A stretch of DNA of 64,000 nt from Azolla caroliniana (GCA_043228905.1 JBHGNT010000024.1:310001-374000), one strand, 5' to 3'. Shown: positions 1 through 12,993, numbered from the stretch's first letter. The notes: generated by a model from the letters alone, not told the origin. Program-made: numbers and translations.

Positions 1-160
1 CTCAGGTCGAGAGACATGACGAAAATAGCAAACCTTAGGAGGGAGTTGAGAGGAGCCCTTGAGTAAATTAAAAAGTTCATACCTGGCTCGTGTGGTATAG
101 GATTTCTGTGTTCAAACATGCGAATCGAAGCTAACAATGCTAGCTATGATATGGAATTAA

Positions 161-174
161 AAAATCAAGATTTT
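161..174. other. Inverted repeat aaaatcaagatttt, present in most monomers
   Basis: The string has 6-bp arms (aaaatc/gatttt) with a 2-base centre. It is preserved in the great majority of units despite variation around it. The agatttttaaactc variant of domain 4 extends the arms to 7 bp (for example 49,443-49,458). A minority break the symmetry (agaattt, aggattt, agctttt, tctagatttt). The A6/T4-5 tracts would bend DNA and could help phase nucleosomes, which is inference. Confidence 0.75.
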
Positions 175-178
175 AAAA

Positions 179-356
179 CTCAAGTCCAGAGACATGACGA
201 AATTACCTAATTTGAGGAGTGAGTTGAGAAGAGCTAGTAGTTAAATTTAAATGTTCATACCTGGCTCGTGTCATATCGGATTTATGTGTTCAAATATGCG
301 AATCGAAGCTAACAACGCTAGCTATGATATGGAATTAAAAAATCAAGATTTTGAAA
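179..356 (+). repeat. Representative class B monomer (178 bp)
   Basis: Class B differs from class A by a linked set of changes in the 5' third: ctcaagtccagagacatg, then gaaattacctaatttgagg, gagtgagttgagaag and agctagtag with aaatttaaatg, and usually tcatatcggatttatgtg with ttcaaatatgcg further on. The 3' half is nearly the same as class A. In roughly the first 43 kb, A and B are interspersed, often as A-A-B or A-B-B runs. Right of about 44.6 kb, full B units are rare (one is near 51.8 kb). The linkage of about a dozen differences marks B as a real subfamily, not random drift. Confidence 0.9.
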
Positions 357-534
357 CTCAGGTCGAGAGACATGACGAAAATAGCAAACTTGAGGAGGGA
401 TTTGAGAAGAGCCCTTGAGTAAATTAAAATGTTCATACCTGGCTCGTGTGATATCGAATTTTTGTGTTCAAACATGCGAATCGAAGCTAACAACGCTACC
501 TATGATATGGAATTCAAAAATCAAGATTTTAAAA

Positions 535-712
535 CTCAGGTCGAGAGACATGACGAAAATAGCAAACTTGAGGAGGGAGTTGAGAGGAGCCCTTGAGTAA
601 ATTAAAATGTTCATACCTGGCTCGTGTGATATCGGATTTTTGTGTTCAAACATGCAAATGGAAGCTAACAACGCTAGCTATGTTGTGGAATTAAAAAATC
701 AAGATTTTGAAA
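535..712 (+). repeat. Representative class A monomer (178 bp)
   Basis: This is a typical class A unit. After ctcaggtcgagagacatg it reads gaaaatagcaaacttgagg, then agggagttgagagg and agcccttgagtaaatt, followed by gttcatacctggctcg, tgatatcggatttttgtg and the shared 3' half. Class A is the commonest form in the window and occurs from end to end. It comes in gagagg and gagaag sub-forms, and in sub-forms with gagtaaagt instead of gagtaaatt. About 39% GC by hand count of this copy. It contains stops in all frames over three consecutive units, so it does not encode a tandem-repeat protein. Confidence 0.93.
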
Positions 713-1157
713 CTCAAGTCCAGAGACATGACGAAATTACCAATTTTGAGGAGTGAGTTGAGAAGAGCTAGTAGGTAAATTAAAATGCTCAGTCCTGGCT
801 CGTGTCATATCGGATTTATGTGTTCAAATATGCGAATCGAAGCTAACAACGCTAGCTATGAGATGGAATTAAAAATTCAAGAATTTGAAACTCAGGTCGA
901 GAGACATGACGAAATTACCAAATTGGAGGAGTGAGTTGAGAAGATCTAGTAGGTAAATTAAAATGTTCATACCTGGCTCGTGTCATATCGGATTTATGTG
1001 TTCAAATATGCGAATCGAAGCTAACAACGCTAGCTATGATATGGAATTAAAAAATCAAGATTTTGAAATTAAGGTCGAGAGACATGACGAAAATAGCAAA
1101 CTTGAGGAGGGAGTTGAGAAGAGCCCTTGAGTAAATTAAAATGTTCATACCTGGCTC

Positions 1158-1172
1158 GTGTGATATCGGATT
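1158..1172 (+). other. Monomer with 1-bp deletion (177 bp)
   Basis: The run reads tatcggattttgtgttc with four T where neighbouring class A units have five. The landmark spacing is 177 bp (1,069 to 1,246). It is a simple homopolymer slip. Confidence 0.85.
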
Positions 1173-1264
1173 TTGTGTTCAAACATGCAAATCGAAGCTG
1201 GCGACGCTACCTATGATATGGAATTAAAAAATCAAGATTTTGAAACTCAGGTCGAGAGACATGA

Positions 1265-1285
1265 CGAAAATACCTAAACTTGAGG
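1265..1285 (+). other. Monomer with 1-bp insertion (179 bp)
   Basis: The text gaaaatacctaaacttgagg replaces gaaaatagcaaacttgagg. The landmark spacing is 179 bp (1,246 to 1,425). The sequence looks like a junction of class A (aaaatag) and class B (tacctaa) text, so it may mark a small A/B conversion edge rather than a pure slip. Confidence 0.8.
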
Positions 1286-4222
1286 AGGGAGTTGAGAGGA
1301 GCCCTTGAGTAAATTAAAATGTTCATACCTGGCTCGTGCGATATCGGATTTTTGTGTTCAAACATGCAAATCGAAGCTAGCAATGCTAGCTAGGATATGG
1401 AATTAAAAAATCAAGATTTTAAAACTCAAGTCCAGAGACATGACGAAATTACCTAATCTGAGGAGTGAGTTGAGAAGAGCTAGTAGGTAAATTTAAATGT
1501 TCATACCTGGCTCGTGTCATATCGGATTTATGTGTTCAAATATGCGAATCGAAGCTAACAACGCTAGCTATGATATGGAATTAAAAAATCAAGATTTTGA
1601 AACTCAGGTCGAGAGACATGACGAAAATAGCAAACTTGAGGAGGGAGTTGAGAAGAGCCCTTGAGTAAATTAAAATGTTCATACCTGGCTCGTGTGATAT
1701 CGGATTTTTGTGTTCAAACATGCGAATCGAAGCTAACAACGCTACCTATGATATGGAATTAAAAAATCAAGATTTTAAAAGTCAAGTCCAGAGACATGAC
1801 CACAATAGCAAACTTGAGGAGGGAGTTGAGAGGAGCCCTTGAGTGAATTAAAATGTTCATACCTGGCTCGTGTGATATCGGATTTTTGTGTTCAAACATG
1901 CAAATGGAAGCTAACAACGCTAGCTATGTTGTGGAATTAAAAAATCAAGATTTTGAAACTCAAGTCCAGAGACATGACGAAATTACCAATTTTGAGGAGT
2001 GAGTTGAGAAGAGCTAGTAGGTAAATTAAAATGCTCAGTCCTGGCTCGTGTCATATCGGATTTATGTGTTCAAATATGCGAATCGAAGCTAACAACGCTA
2101 GCTATGAGATGGAATTAAAAAATCAAGATTTTGAAACTCAGGTCGAGAGACATGACGAAAATAGCAAACTTGAGGAGGGAGTTGAGAAGAGCCCTTGAGT
2201 AAATTAAAATGTTCATACCTGGCTCGTGTGATATCGCATTTTTGTGTTCAAACATGCGAATCGAAGCTAACAACGCTACCTATGATATGGAATTAAAAAA
2301 TCAAGATTTTGAAACTCAGGTCGAGAGACATAACGAAAATAGCAAACTTGAGGAGGGAGTTGAGAGGAGCCCTTGAGTAAATGTAAATGTTCATACCTGG
2401 CTCTTGTGATAACGGATTTTTGTGTTCAAACATGCGAATCGAAGCTAACAACGCTAGCTATGATATGGAATTAAAAAATCAAGATTTTAAAAGTCAAGTC
2501 CAGAGACATGACCACAATAGCAAACTTGAGGAGGGGGTTGAGAGGAGCCCTTGAGTAAATTAAAATGTTCATACCTGGCTCGTGTGATATCGGATTTTTG
2601 TGTTCAAACATGCGAATCGAAGCTGGCGACGCTTCCTATGATATGGAATTAAAAAATCCAGATTTTGAAACTCAGGTCGAGAGACATGACGAAAATAGCA
2701 AACCTTAGGAGGGAGTTGAGAGGAGCCGTTGAGTAAATTAAAATGTTCATACCTGGCTCGTGTGGTATCGGATTTTTGTGTTCAAACATGCGAATCGAAG
2801 CTAACAATGCTAGCTATTATATGGAATTAAAAAATCAAGATTTTAAAACTCAAGTCCAGAGACATGACCAAATTACCTAATTTGAGGAGTGAGTTGAGAA
2901 GAGCTAGTAGGTAAATTTAAATGTTCATACCTGGCTCGTGTCATATCGGATTTATGTGTTCAAATATGCGAATCGAAGCTAACAACGCTAGCTATGATAT
3001 GGAATTAAAAAATCAAGATTTTGAAACTCAGGTCGAGAGACATGACGAAAATAGCAAACTTGAGGAGGGAGTTGAGAAGAGCCCTTGAGTAAATTAAAAT
3101 GTTCATACCTGGCTCGTGTGATATCGCATTTTTGTGTTCAAACATGCGAATCGAAGCTAACAACGCTACCTATGATATGGAATTAAAAAATCAAGATTTT
3201 GAAACTCAGGTCGAGAGACATAACGAAAATAGCAAACTTGAGGAGGGAGTTGAGAGGAGCCCTTGAGTAAATTAAAATGTTCATACCTGGCTCTTGTGAT
3301 AACGGATTTTTGTGTTCAAACATGCGAATCGAAGCTAACAACGCTAGCTATGATATGGAATTTAAAAATCAAGATTTTAAAAGTCAAGTCCAGAGACATG
3401 ACCACAATAGCAAACTTGAGGAGGGGGTTGAGAGGAGCCCTTGAGTAAATTAAAATGTTCATACCTGGCTCGTGTGATATCGGATTTTTGTGTTCAAACA
3501 TGCAAATCGAAGCTAACAACGCTAGCTATGATATGGAATTAAAAAATCAAGATTTTAAAACTCAAGTCCAGAGACATGACGAAAATAGCAAACTTGAGGA
3601 GGGAGTTGAGAGGAGCCCTTGAGTAAAGTAAAATGTTCATACCTGGCTCGTGTGATATCGGATTTTTGTGTTCAAACATGCGAATCGAAGCTGGCGACGC
3701 TTCCTATGATATGGAATTTAAAAATCAAGATTTTGAAACTCAGGTCGAGAGACATGACGAAAATAACAAACCTTAGGAGGGAGTTGAGAGGAGCCCTTGA
3801 GTAAATTAAAATGTTCATACCTGGCTCGTGTGGTATCGGATTTTTGTGTTCAAACTTGCGAATCGAAGCTAACAATGCTAGCTATGATATGGAATTAAAA
3901 AATCAAGATTTTAAAACTCAAGTCCAGAGACATGACGAAATTACCTAATTTGAGGAGTGAGTTGAGAAGAGCTAGTAGGTAAATTTAAATGTTCATACCT
4001 GGCTCGTGTCATATCGGATTTACGTGTTCAAATATGCGAATCGAAGCTAACAACGCTAGCTATGATATGGAATTAAAAAATCAAGATTTTGAAACTCAGG
4101 TCGAGAGACATGACGAAAATAGCAAACTTGAGGAGGGAGTTGAGAAGAGCCCTTGAGTAAATTAAAATGTTCATACCTGGCTCGTGCGATATCGGATTTT
4201 TGTGTTCAAACATGCAAATCGA

Positions 4223-4239
4223 AGCTAGCAATGCTAGCT
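4223..4239. other. Perfect 17-bp inverted repeat in some monomers
   Basis: The string agctagcaatgctagct has two 8-bp arms (agctagca/tgctagct) around one central base. The same perfect form is at 1,375, 6,359, 10,452, 13,122, 15,614, 40,525 and 42,483. Most other units have weaker versions, such as agctaacaacgctagct or agctagcaacgctagct. It could form a cruciform or be a palindromic binding site; no function can be read from the sequence. Confidence 0.8.
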
Positions 4240-4806
4240 AGGATATGGAATTAAAAAATCAAGATTTTAAAACTCAAGTCCAGAGACATGACGAAATTAC
4301 CTAATCTGAGGAGTGAGTTGAGAAGATCTAGTAGGTAAATTTAAATGTTCATACCTGGCTCGTGTCATATCGGATTTATGTGTTCAAATATGCGAATCGA
4401 AGCTAACAACGCTAGCTATGATATGGAATTAAAAAATCAAGATTTTGAAATTAAGGTCGAGAGACATGACGAAAATAGCAAACTTGAGGAGGGAGTTGAG
4501 AAGAGCCCTTGAGTAAATTAAAATGTTCATACCTGGCTCGTGTGATATCGAATTTTTGTGTTCAAACATGCGAATCGAAGCTAACAACGCTACCTATGAT
4601 ATGGAATTAAAAAATCAAGATTTTAAAACTCAGGTCGAGAGACATGACGAAAATAGCAAACTTGAGGAGGGCGTTAAGAGGAGCCCTTGAGTAAATTAAA
4701 ATGTTCATACCTGGCTCGTGTGATATCGGATTTTTGTGTTCAAACATGCAAATCGAAGCTCGCGACGCTACCTATGATATGGAATTAAAAAATCAAGATT
4801 TTGAAA

Positions 4807-7800
4807 CTCAGGTCGAGAGACATGACGAAAATAGCAAACCTTAGGAGGGAGTTGAGAGGAGCCGTTGAGTAAATTAAAATGTTCATACCTGGCTCGTGTG
4901 GTATCGGATTTTTGTGTTCAAACATGCGAATCGAAGCTAACAATGCTAGCTATTATATGGAATTAAAAAATCAAGATTTTAAAACTCAAGTCCAGAGACA
5001 TGACCAAATTACCTAATTTGAGGAGTGAGTTGAGAAGAGCTAGTAGGTAAATTTAAATGTTCATACCTGGCTCGTGTCATATCGGATTTATGTGTTCAAA
5101 TATGCGAATCGAAGCTAACAACGCTAGCTATGATATGGAATTAAAAAATCAAGATTTTGAAACTCAGGTCGAGAGACATGACGAAAATAGCAAACTTGAG
5201 GAGGGAGTTGAGAAGAGCCCTTGAGTAAATTAAAATGTTCATACCTGGCTCGTGTGATATCGCATTTTTGTGTTCAAACATGCGAATCGAAGCTAACAAC
5301 GCTACCTATGATATGGAATTAAAAAATCAAGATTTTAAAACTCAGGTCGAGAGACATAACGAAAATAGCAAACTTGAGGAGGGAGTTGAGAGGAGCCCTT
5401 GAGTAAATTAAAATGTTCATACCTGGCTCTTGTGATAACGGATTTTTGTGTTCAAACATGTGAATCGAAGCTAACAACGCTAGCTATGATATGGAATTTA
5501 AAAATCAAGATTTTAAAAGTCAAGTCCAGAGACATGACCACAATAGCAAACTTGAGGAGGGGGTTGAGAGGAGCCCTTGAGTAAATTAAAATGTTCATAC
5601 CTGGCTCGTGTGATATCGGATTTTTGTGTTCAAACATGCAAATCGAAGCTAACAATGCTAGTTATGATATGGAATTAAAAAATCAAGATTTTAAAACTCA
5701 AGTCCAGAGACATGACGAAAATAGCAAACTTGAGGAGGGAGTTGAGAGGAGCCCTTGAGTAAAGTAAAATGTTCATACCTGGCTCGTGTGATATCGGATT
5801 TTTGTGTTCAAACATGCGAATCGAAGCTGGCGACGCTTCCTATGATATGGAATTTAAAAATCAAGATTTTGAAACTCAGGTCGAGAGACATGACGAAAAT
5901 AACAAACCTTAGGAGGGAGTTGAGAGGAGCCCTTGAGTAAATTAAAATGTTCATACCTGGCTCGTGTGGTATCGGATTTTTGTGTTCAAACTTGCGAATC
6001 GAAGCTAACAATGCTAGCTATGATATGGAATTAAAAAATCAAGATTTTAAAACTCAAGTCCAGAGACATGACGAAATTACCTAATTTGAGGAGTGAGTTG
6101 AGAAGAGCTAGTAGGTAAATTTAAATGTTCATACCTGGCTCGTGTCATATCGGATTTACGTGTTCAAATATGCGAATCGAAGCTAACAACGCTAGCTATG
6201 ATATGGAATTAAAAAATCAAGATTTTGAAACTCAGGTCGAGAGACATGACGAAAATAGCAAACTTGAGGAGGGAGTTGAGAAGAGCCCTTGAGTAAATTA
6301 AAATGTTCATACCTGGCTCGTGCGATATCGGATTTTTGTGTTCAATCATGCAAATCGAAGCTAGCAATGCTAGCTAGGATATGGAATTAAAAAATCAAGA
6401 TTTTAAAACTCAAGTCCAGAGACATGACGAAATTACCTAATCTGAGGAGTGAGTTGAGAAGAGCTAGTAGGTAATTTAAATGTTCATACCTGGCTCGTGT
6501 CATATCGGATTTATGTGTTCAAATATGCGAATCGAAGCTAACAACGCTAGCTATGATATGGAATTAAAAAATCAAGATTTTGAAATTAAGGTCGAGAGAC
6601 ATGACGAAAATAGCAAACTTGAGGAGGGAGTTGAGAAGAGCCCTTGAGTAAATTAAAATGTTCATACCTGGCTCGTGTGATATCGAATTTTTGTGTTCAA
6701 ACATGCGAATCGAAGCTAACAACGCTACCTATGATATGGAATTAAAAAATCAAGATTTTAAAACTCAGGTCGAGAGACATAACGAAAATAGCAAACTTGA
6801 GGAGGGAGTTGAGAGGAGCCCTTGAGTAAAGTAAAATGTTCATACCTGGCTCGTGTTATATCGGATTTTTGTGTTCAAACATGCGAATCGAAGCTTACAA
6901 CGCTACCTATGATATGGAATTAAAAAATCAAGATTTTAAAACTCAGGTCGAGAGACATAACGAAAATAGTAAACTTGAGGAGGGAGTTGAGAGGAGCCCT
7001 TGAGTAAAGTAAAATGTTCATACCTGGCTCGTGTGATATCGGATTTTTGTGTTCAAACATGCGAATCGAAGCTAACAACGCTACCTATGATATGGAATTA
7101 AAAAATCAAGATTTTAAAACTCAGGTCGAGAGACATGACGAAAATAGCAAACCTTAGGAGGGAGTTGAGAGGAGCCCTTGAGTAAATTAAAATGTTCATA
7201 CCTGGCTCGTGTGGTATCGGATTTTTGTGTTCAAACATGCGAATCGAAGCTAACAATGCTAGCTATTATATGGAATTAAAAAATCAAGATTTTAAAACTC
7301 AAGTCCAGAGACATGACGAAATTACCTAATTTGAGGAGTGAGTTGAGAAGAGCTAGTAGGTAAATTTAAATGTTCATACCTGGCTCGTGTCATATCGGAT
7401 TTATGTGTTCAAACATGCGAATCGAAGCTAACAACGCTAGCTATGATATGGAATTAAAAAATCAAGATTTTGAAACTCAGGTCGAGAGACATGACGAAAA
7501 TAGCAAACTTGAGGAGGGAGTTGAGAAGAGCCCTTGAGTAAATTAAAATGTTCAGACCTGGCTCGTGTGATATCGAATTTTTGTGTTCAAACATGCGAAT
7601 CGAAGCTAACAACGCTACCTATGATATGGAATTAAAAAATCAAGATTTTGAAACTCAGGTCGAGAGACATAACGAAAATAGCAAACTTGAGGAGGGAGTT
7701 GAGAGGAGCCCTTGAGTAAATTAAAATGTTCATACCTGGCTCTTGTGATAACGGGTTTTTGTGTTCATACATGCGAATCGAAGCTAACAACGCTAGCTAT

Positions 7801-8899
7801 GATATGGAATTTAAAAATCAAGATTTTAAAAGTCAAGTCCAGAGACATGACCACAATAGCAAACTTGAGGAGGGGGTTGAGAGGAGCCCTTGAGTAAATT
7901 AAAATGTTCATACCTGGCTCGTGTGGTATCGGATTTTTGTGTTCAAACATGCAAATCGAAGCTAACAATGCTAGCTATGATATGGAATTAAAAAATCAAG
8001 ATTTTAAAACTCAAGTCCAGAGACATGACTAAATTACCTAATTTGAGGAGTGAGTTGAGAAGAGCTAGTAGGTAAATTTAAATGTTCATACCTGGCTCGT
8101 GTCATATCGGATTTACGTGTTCAAACATGCGAATCGAAGCTAACAACGCTAGCTATGATATGGAATTAAAAAATCAAGATTTTGAAAGTCAAGTCCAGTG
8201 ACATGACGAAAATAGCAAACTTGAGGAGGGAGTTGAGAAGAGCCCTTGAGTAAATTAAAATGTTCATACCTGGCTCGTGCGATATCGGATTTTTGTGTTC
8301 AAACATGCAAATCGAAGCTAACAATGCTAGCTATGATATGGAATTAAAAAATCAAGATTTTAAAACTCAAGTCCAGAGACATGACGAAAATAGCAAACTT
8401 GAGGAGGGAGTTGAGAGGAGCCCTTGAGTAAAGTAAAATGTTCATACCTGGCTCGTGTGATATCGGATTTTTGTGTTCAAACATGCGAATCGAAGCTGGC
8501 GACGCTTCCTATGATATGGAATTTAAAAATCAAGATTTTGAAACTCAGGTCGAGAGACATGACGAAAATAACAAACCTTAGGAGGGAGTTGAGAGGAGCC
8601 CTTGAGTAAATTAAAATGTTCATACCTGGCTCGTGTGGTATCGGATTTTTGTGTTCAAACTTGCGAATCGAAGCTAACAATGCTAGCTATGATATGGAAT
8701 TAAAAAATCAAGATTTTAAAACTCAAGTCCAGAGACATGACGAAATTACCTAATTTGAGGAGTGAGTTGAGAAGAGCTAGTAGGTAAATTTAAATGTTCA
8801 TACCTGGCTCGTGTCATATCGGATTTACGTGTTCAAATATGCGAATCGAAGCTAACAACGCTAGCTATGATATGGAATTAAAAAATCAAGATTTTGACA
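4807..8899 (+). repeat. 23-monomer higher-order unit, copy 1 (4,093 bp)
   Basis: This is the first copy of a 4.1-kb tandem duplication. Shared rare marks at an offset of 4,093/4,094 bp include ggagccgttg (4,858/8,951), tgttatatcgg with gaagcttacaacg (about 6,855-6,900/10,950-10,990), gttcagacctgg (7,552/11,646) and the tgataacggg monomer (7,745/11,839). Only about ten differences from copy 2 were noticed by eye, for example catgtgaatc/catgcgaatc near 5,458 and aatagtaaac/aatagcaaac near 6,966. It is 1 bp short because of the deletion at about 6,474. The boundary lies within about 30 bp of 8,900. Confidence 0.88.
6468..6482 (+). other. Monomer with 1-bp deletion in a class B unit
   Basis: The unit reads gtaggtaatttaaatg where the class B norm is gtaggtaaatttaaatg. 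It is present only in copy 1 of the 4.1-kb duplication, so it arose after that duplication or was corrected in copy 2. Confidence 0.85.
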
Positions 8900-11800
8900 C
8901 TCAGGTCGAGAGACATGACGAAAATAGCAAACCTTAGGAGGGAGTTGAGAGGAGCCGTTGAGTAAATTAAAATGTTCATACCTGGCTCGTGTGGTATCGG
9001 ATTTTTGTGTTCAAACATGCGAATCGAAGCTAACAATGCTAGCTATTATATGGAATTAAAAAATCAAGATTTTAAAACTCAAGTCCAGAGACATGACCAA
9101 ATTACCTAATTTGAGGAGTGAGTTGAGAAGAGCTAGTAGGTAAATTTAAATGTTCATACCTGGCTCGTGTCATATCGGATTTATGTGTTCAAATATGCGA
9201 ATCGAAGCTAACAACGCTAGCTATGATATGGAATTAAAAAATCAAGATTTTGAAACTCAGGTCGAGAGACATGACGAAAATAGCAAACTTGAGGAGGGAG
9301 TTGAGAAGAGCCCTTGAGTAAATTAAAATGTTCATACCTGGCTCGTGTGATATCGCATTTTTGTGTTCAAACATGCGAATCGAAGCTAACAACGCTACCT
9401 ATGATATGGAATTAAAAAATCAAGATTTTAAAACTCAGGTCGAGAGACATAACGAAAATAGCAAACTTGAGGAGGGAGTTGAGAGGAGCCCTTGAGTAAA
9501 TTAAAATGTTCATACCTGGCTCTTGTGATAACGGATTTTTGTGTTCAAACATGCGAATCGAAGCTAACAACGCTAGCTATGATATGGAATTTAAAAATCA
9601 AGATTTTAAAAGTCAAGTCCAGAGACATGACCACAATAGCAAACTTGAGGAGGGGGTTGAGAGGAGCCCTTGAGTAAATTAAAATGTTCATACCTGGCTC
9701 GTGTGATATCGGATTTTTGTGTTCAAACATGCAAATCGAAGCTAACAATGCTAGTTATGATATGGAATTAAAAAATCAAGATTTTAAAACTCAAGTCCAG
9801 AGACATGACGAAAATAGCAAACTTGAGGAGGGAGTTGAGAGGAGCCCTTGAGTAAAGTAAAATGTTCATACCTGGCTCGTGTGATATCGGATTTTTGTGT
9901 TCAAACATGCGAATCGAAGCTGGCGACGCTTCCTATGATATGGAATTTAAAAATCAAGATTTTGAAACTCAGGTCGAGAGACATGACGAAAATAACAAAC
10001 CTTAGGAGGGAGTTGAGAGGAGCCCTTGAGTAAATTAAAATGTTCATACCTGGCTCGTGTGGTATCGGATTTTTGTGTTCAAACTTGCGAATCGAAGCTA
10101 ACAATGCTAGCTATGATATGGAATTAAAAAATCAAGATTTTAAAACTCAAGTCCAGAGACATGACCAAATTACCTAATTTGAGGAGTGAGTTGAGAAGAG
10201 CTAGTAGGTAAATTTAAATGTTCATACCTGGCTCGTGTCATATCGGATTTACGTGTTCAAATATGCGAATCGAAGCTAACAACGCTAGTTATGATATGGA
10301 ATTAAAAAATCAAGATTTTGAAACTCAGGTCGAGAGACATGACGAAAATAGCAAACTTGAGGAGGGAGTTGAGAAGAGCCCTTGAGTAAATTAAAATGTT
10401 CATACCTGGCTCGTGCGATATCGGATTTTTGTGTTCAATCATGCAAATCGAAGCTAGCAATGCTAGCTAGGATATGGAATTAAAAAATCAAGATTTTAAA
10501 ACTCAAGTCCAGAGACATGACGAAATTACCTAATCTGAGGAGTGAGTTGAGAAGAGCTAGTAGGTAAATTTAAATGTTCATACCTGGCTCGTGTCATATC
10601 GGATTTATGTGTTCAAATATGCGAATCGAAGCTAACAACGCTAGCTATGATATGGAATTAAAAAATCAAGATTTTGAAATTAAGGTCGAGAGACATGACG
10701 AAAATAGCAAACTTGAGGAGGGAGTTGAGAAGAGCCCTTGAGTAAATTAAAATGTTCATACCTGGCTCGTGTGATATCGAATTTTTGTGTTCAAACATGC
10801 GAATCGAAGCTAACAACGCTACCTATGATATGGAATTAAAAAATCAAGATTTTAAAACTCAGGTCGAGAGACATAACGAAAATAGCAAACTTGAGGAGGG
10901 AGTTGAGAGGAGCCCTTGAGTAAAGTAAAATGTTCATACCTGGCTCGTGTTATATCGGATTTTTGTGTTCAAACATGCGAATCGAAGCTTACAACGCTAC
11001 CTATGATATGGAATTAAAAAATCAAGATTTTAAAACTCAGGTCGAGAGACATAACGAAAATAGCAAACTTGAGGAGGGAGTTGAGAGGAGCCCTTGAGTA
11101 AAGTAAAATGTTCATACCTGGCTCGTGTGATATCGGATTTTTGTGTTCAAACATGCGAATCGAAGCTAACAACGCTACCTATGATATGGAATTAAAAAAT
11201 CAAGATTTTAAAACTCAGGTCGAGAGACATGACGAAAATAGCAAACCTTAGGAGGGAGTTGAGAGGAGCCCTTGAGTAAATTAAAATGTTCATACCTGGC
11301 TCGTGTGGTATCGGATTTTTGTGTTCAAACATGCGAATCGAAGCTAACAATGCTAGCTATTATATGGAATTAAAAAATCAAGATTTTAAAACTCAAGTCC
11401 AGAGACATGACGAAATTACCTAATTTGAGGAGTGAGTTGAGAAGAGCTAGTAGGTAAATTTAAATGTTCATACCTGGCTCGTGTCATATCGGATTTATGT
11501 GTTCAAACATGCGAATCGAAGCTAACAACGCTAGCTATGATATGGAATTAAAAAATCAAGATTTTGAAACTCAGGTCGAGAGACATGACGAAAATAGCAA
11601 ACTTGAGGAGGGAGTTGAGAAGAGCCCTTGAGTAAATTAAAATGTTCAGACCTGGCTCGTGTGATATCGAATTTTTGTGTTCAAACATGCGAATCGAAGC
11701 TAACAACGCTACCTATGATATGGAATTAAAAAATCAAGATTTTGAAACTCAGGTCGAGAGACATAACGAAAATAGCAAACTTGAGGAGGGAGTTGAGAGG

Positions 11801-12993
11801 AGCCCTTGAGTAAATTAAAATGTTCATACCTGGCTCTTGTGATAACGGGTTTTTGTGTTCAAACATGCGAATCGAAGCTAACAACGCTAGCTATGATATG
11901 GAATTTAAAAATCAAGATTTTAAAAGTCAAGTCCAGAGACATGACCACAATAGCAAACTTGAGGAGGGGGTTGAGAGGAGCCCTTGAGTAAATTAAAATG
12001 TTCATACCTGGCTCGTGTGGTATCGGATTTTTGTGTTCAAACATGCAAATCGAAGCTAACAATGCTAGCTATGATATGGAATTAAAAAATCAAGATTTTA
12101 AAACTCAAGTCCAGAGACATGACTAAATTACCTAATTTGAGGAGTGAGTTGAGAAGAGCTAGTAGGTAAATTTAAATGTTCATACCTGGCTCGTGTCATA
12201 TCGGATTTACGTGTTCAAACATGCGAATCGAAGCTAACAACGCTAGCTATGATATGGAATTAAAAAATCAAGATTTTGAAAGTCAAGTCCAGTGACATGA
12301 CGAAAATAGCAAACTTGAGGAGGGAGTTGAGAAGAGCCCTTGAGTAAATTAAAATGTTCATACCTGGCTCGTGCGATATCGGATTTTTGTGTTCAAACAT
12401 GCAAATCGAAGCTAACAATGCTAGCTATGATATGGAATTAAAAAATCAAGATTTTAAAACTCAAGTCCAGAGACATGACGAAAATAGCAAACTTGAGGAG
12501 GGAGTTGAGAGGAGCCCTTGAGTAAAGTAAAAAGTTCATACCTGGCTCGTGTGATATCGGATTTTTGTGTTCAAACATGCGAATCGAAGCTGGCGACGCT
12601 TCCTATGATATGGAATTTAAAAATCAAGATTTTGAAACTCAGGTCGAGAGACATGACGAAAATAACAAACCTTAGGAGGGAGTTGAGAGGAGCCCTTGAG
12701 TAAATTAAAATGTTCATACCTGGCTCGTGTGGTATCGGATTTTTGTGTTCAAACTTGCGAATCGAAGCTAACAATGCTAGCTATGATATGGAATTAAAAA
12801 ATCAAGATTTTAAAACTCAAGTCCAGAGACATGACGAAATTACCTAATTTGAGGAGTGAGTTGAGAAGAGCTAGTAGGTAAATTTAAATGTTCATACCTG
12901 GCTCGTGTCATATCGGATTTACGTGTTCAAATATGCGAATCGAAGCTAACAACGCTAGCTATGATATGGAATTAAAAAATCAAGATTTTGAAA
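8900..12993 (+). repeat. 23-monomer higher-order unit, copy 2 (4,094 bp)
   Basis: This is the second copy of the 4.1-kb unit, directly abutting the first. The junction monomer reads gattttgacactcagg and then passes into the accttaggagg form that opens both copies. Copy 2 ends near 12,993-13,023, where acttgagg replaces the accttagg expected at the start of a third copy, so the unit was duplicated once and not further. It carries private changes, such as aaaaagttcat near 12,532 and gctagttatg near 10,286. Confidence 0.88.

Larger units (their letters stand above)
2670..6760 (+). repeat. 12-monomer (2,136-bp) tandem duplication
   Basis: Sequence from about 2,670 to 4,620 recurs about 2,136 bp (12 x 178) further on. 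Diagnostic pairs are ggagccgttg at 2,722 and 4,858; the tgataacgg monomer beginning near 3,263 and 5,399; the ggcgacgcttcc monomer near 3,619 and 5,755; and cgtgcgatatcgg followed by the agctagcaatgctagct palindrome near 4,180 and 6,320. The match fades near 4,670/6,800, where gcgttaagagg and then a ggatttt...cgcgacg form replace the counterpart. The second copy has a 1-bp loss at about 6,474. Confidence 0.85.

Noticed and set aside
960-1020. tRNA-like internal promoter (tggctcgtgtg as A box, gttcaaat as B box)
   Set aside because: Only the gttcaaat part resembles a B box, the A box fit is poor, and no cloverleaf or SINE structure surrounds them. Chance similarity is likely.
2700-2715. Telomere-like ttagg in the accttaggagg variant
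   Set aside because: It is a single five-base match created by one base change in a class A monomer, never in tandem.
8190-8215. ccagtgacatgac as a distinct element
   Set aside because: It is a one-base variant of ccagagacatgac shared by the two copies of the 23-mer (also near 12,291). It is useful only as a marker.
4807-12993. Assembly duplication as the explanation of the 4.1-kb repeat
   Set aside because: The copies differ by about ten scattered bases plus a 1-bp indel, which argues for two genuine copies, though only spanning long reads could settle it.
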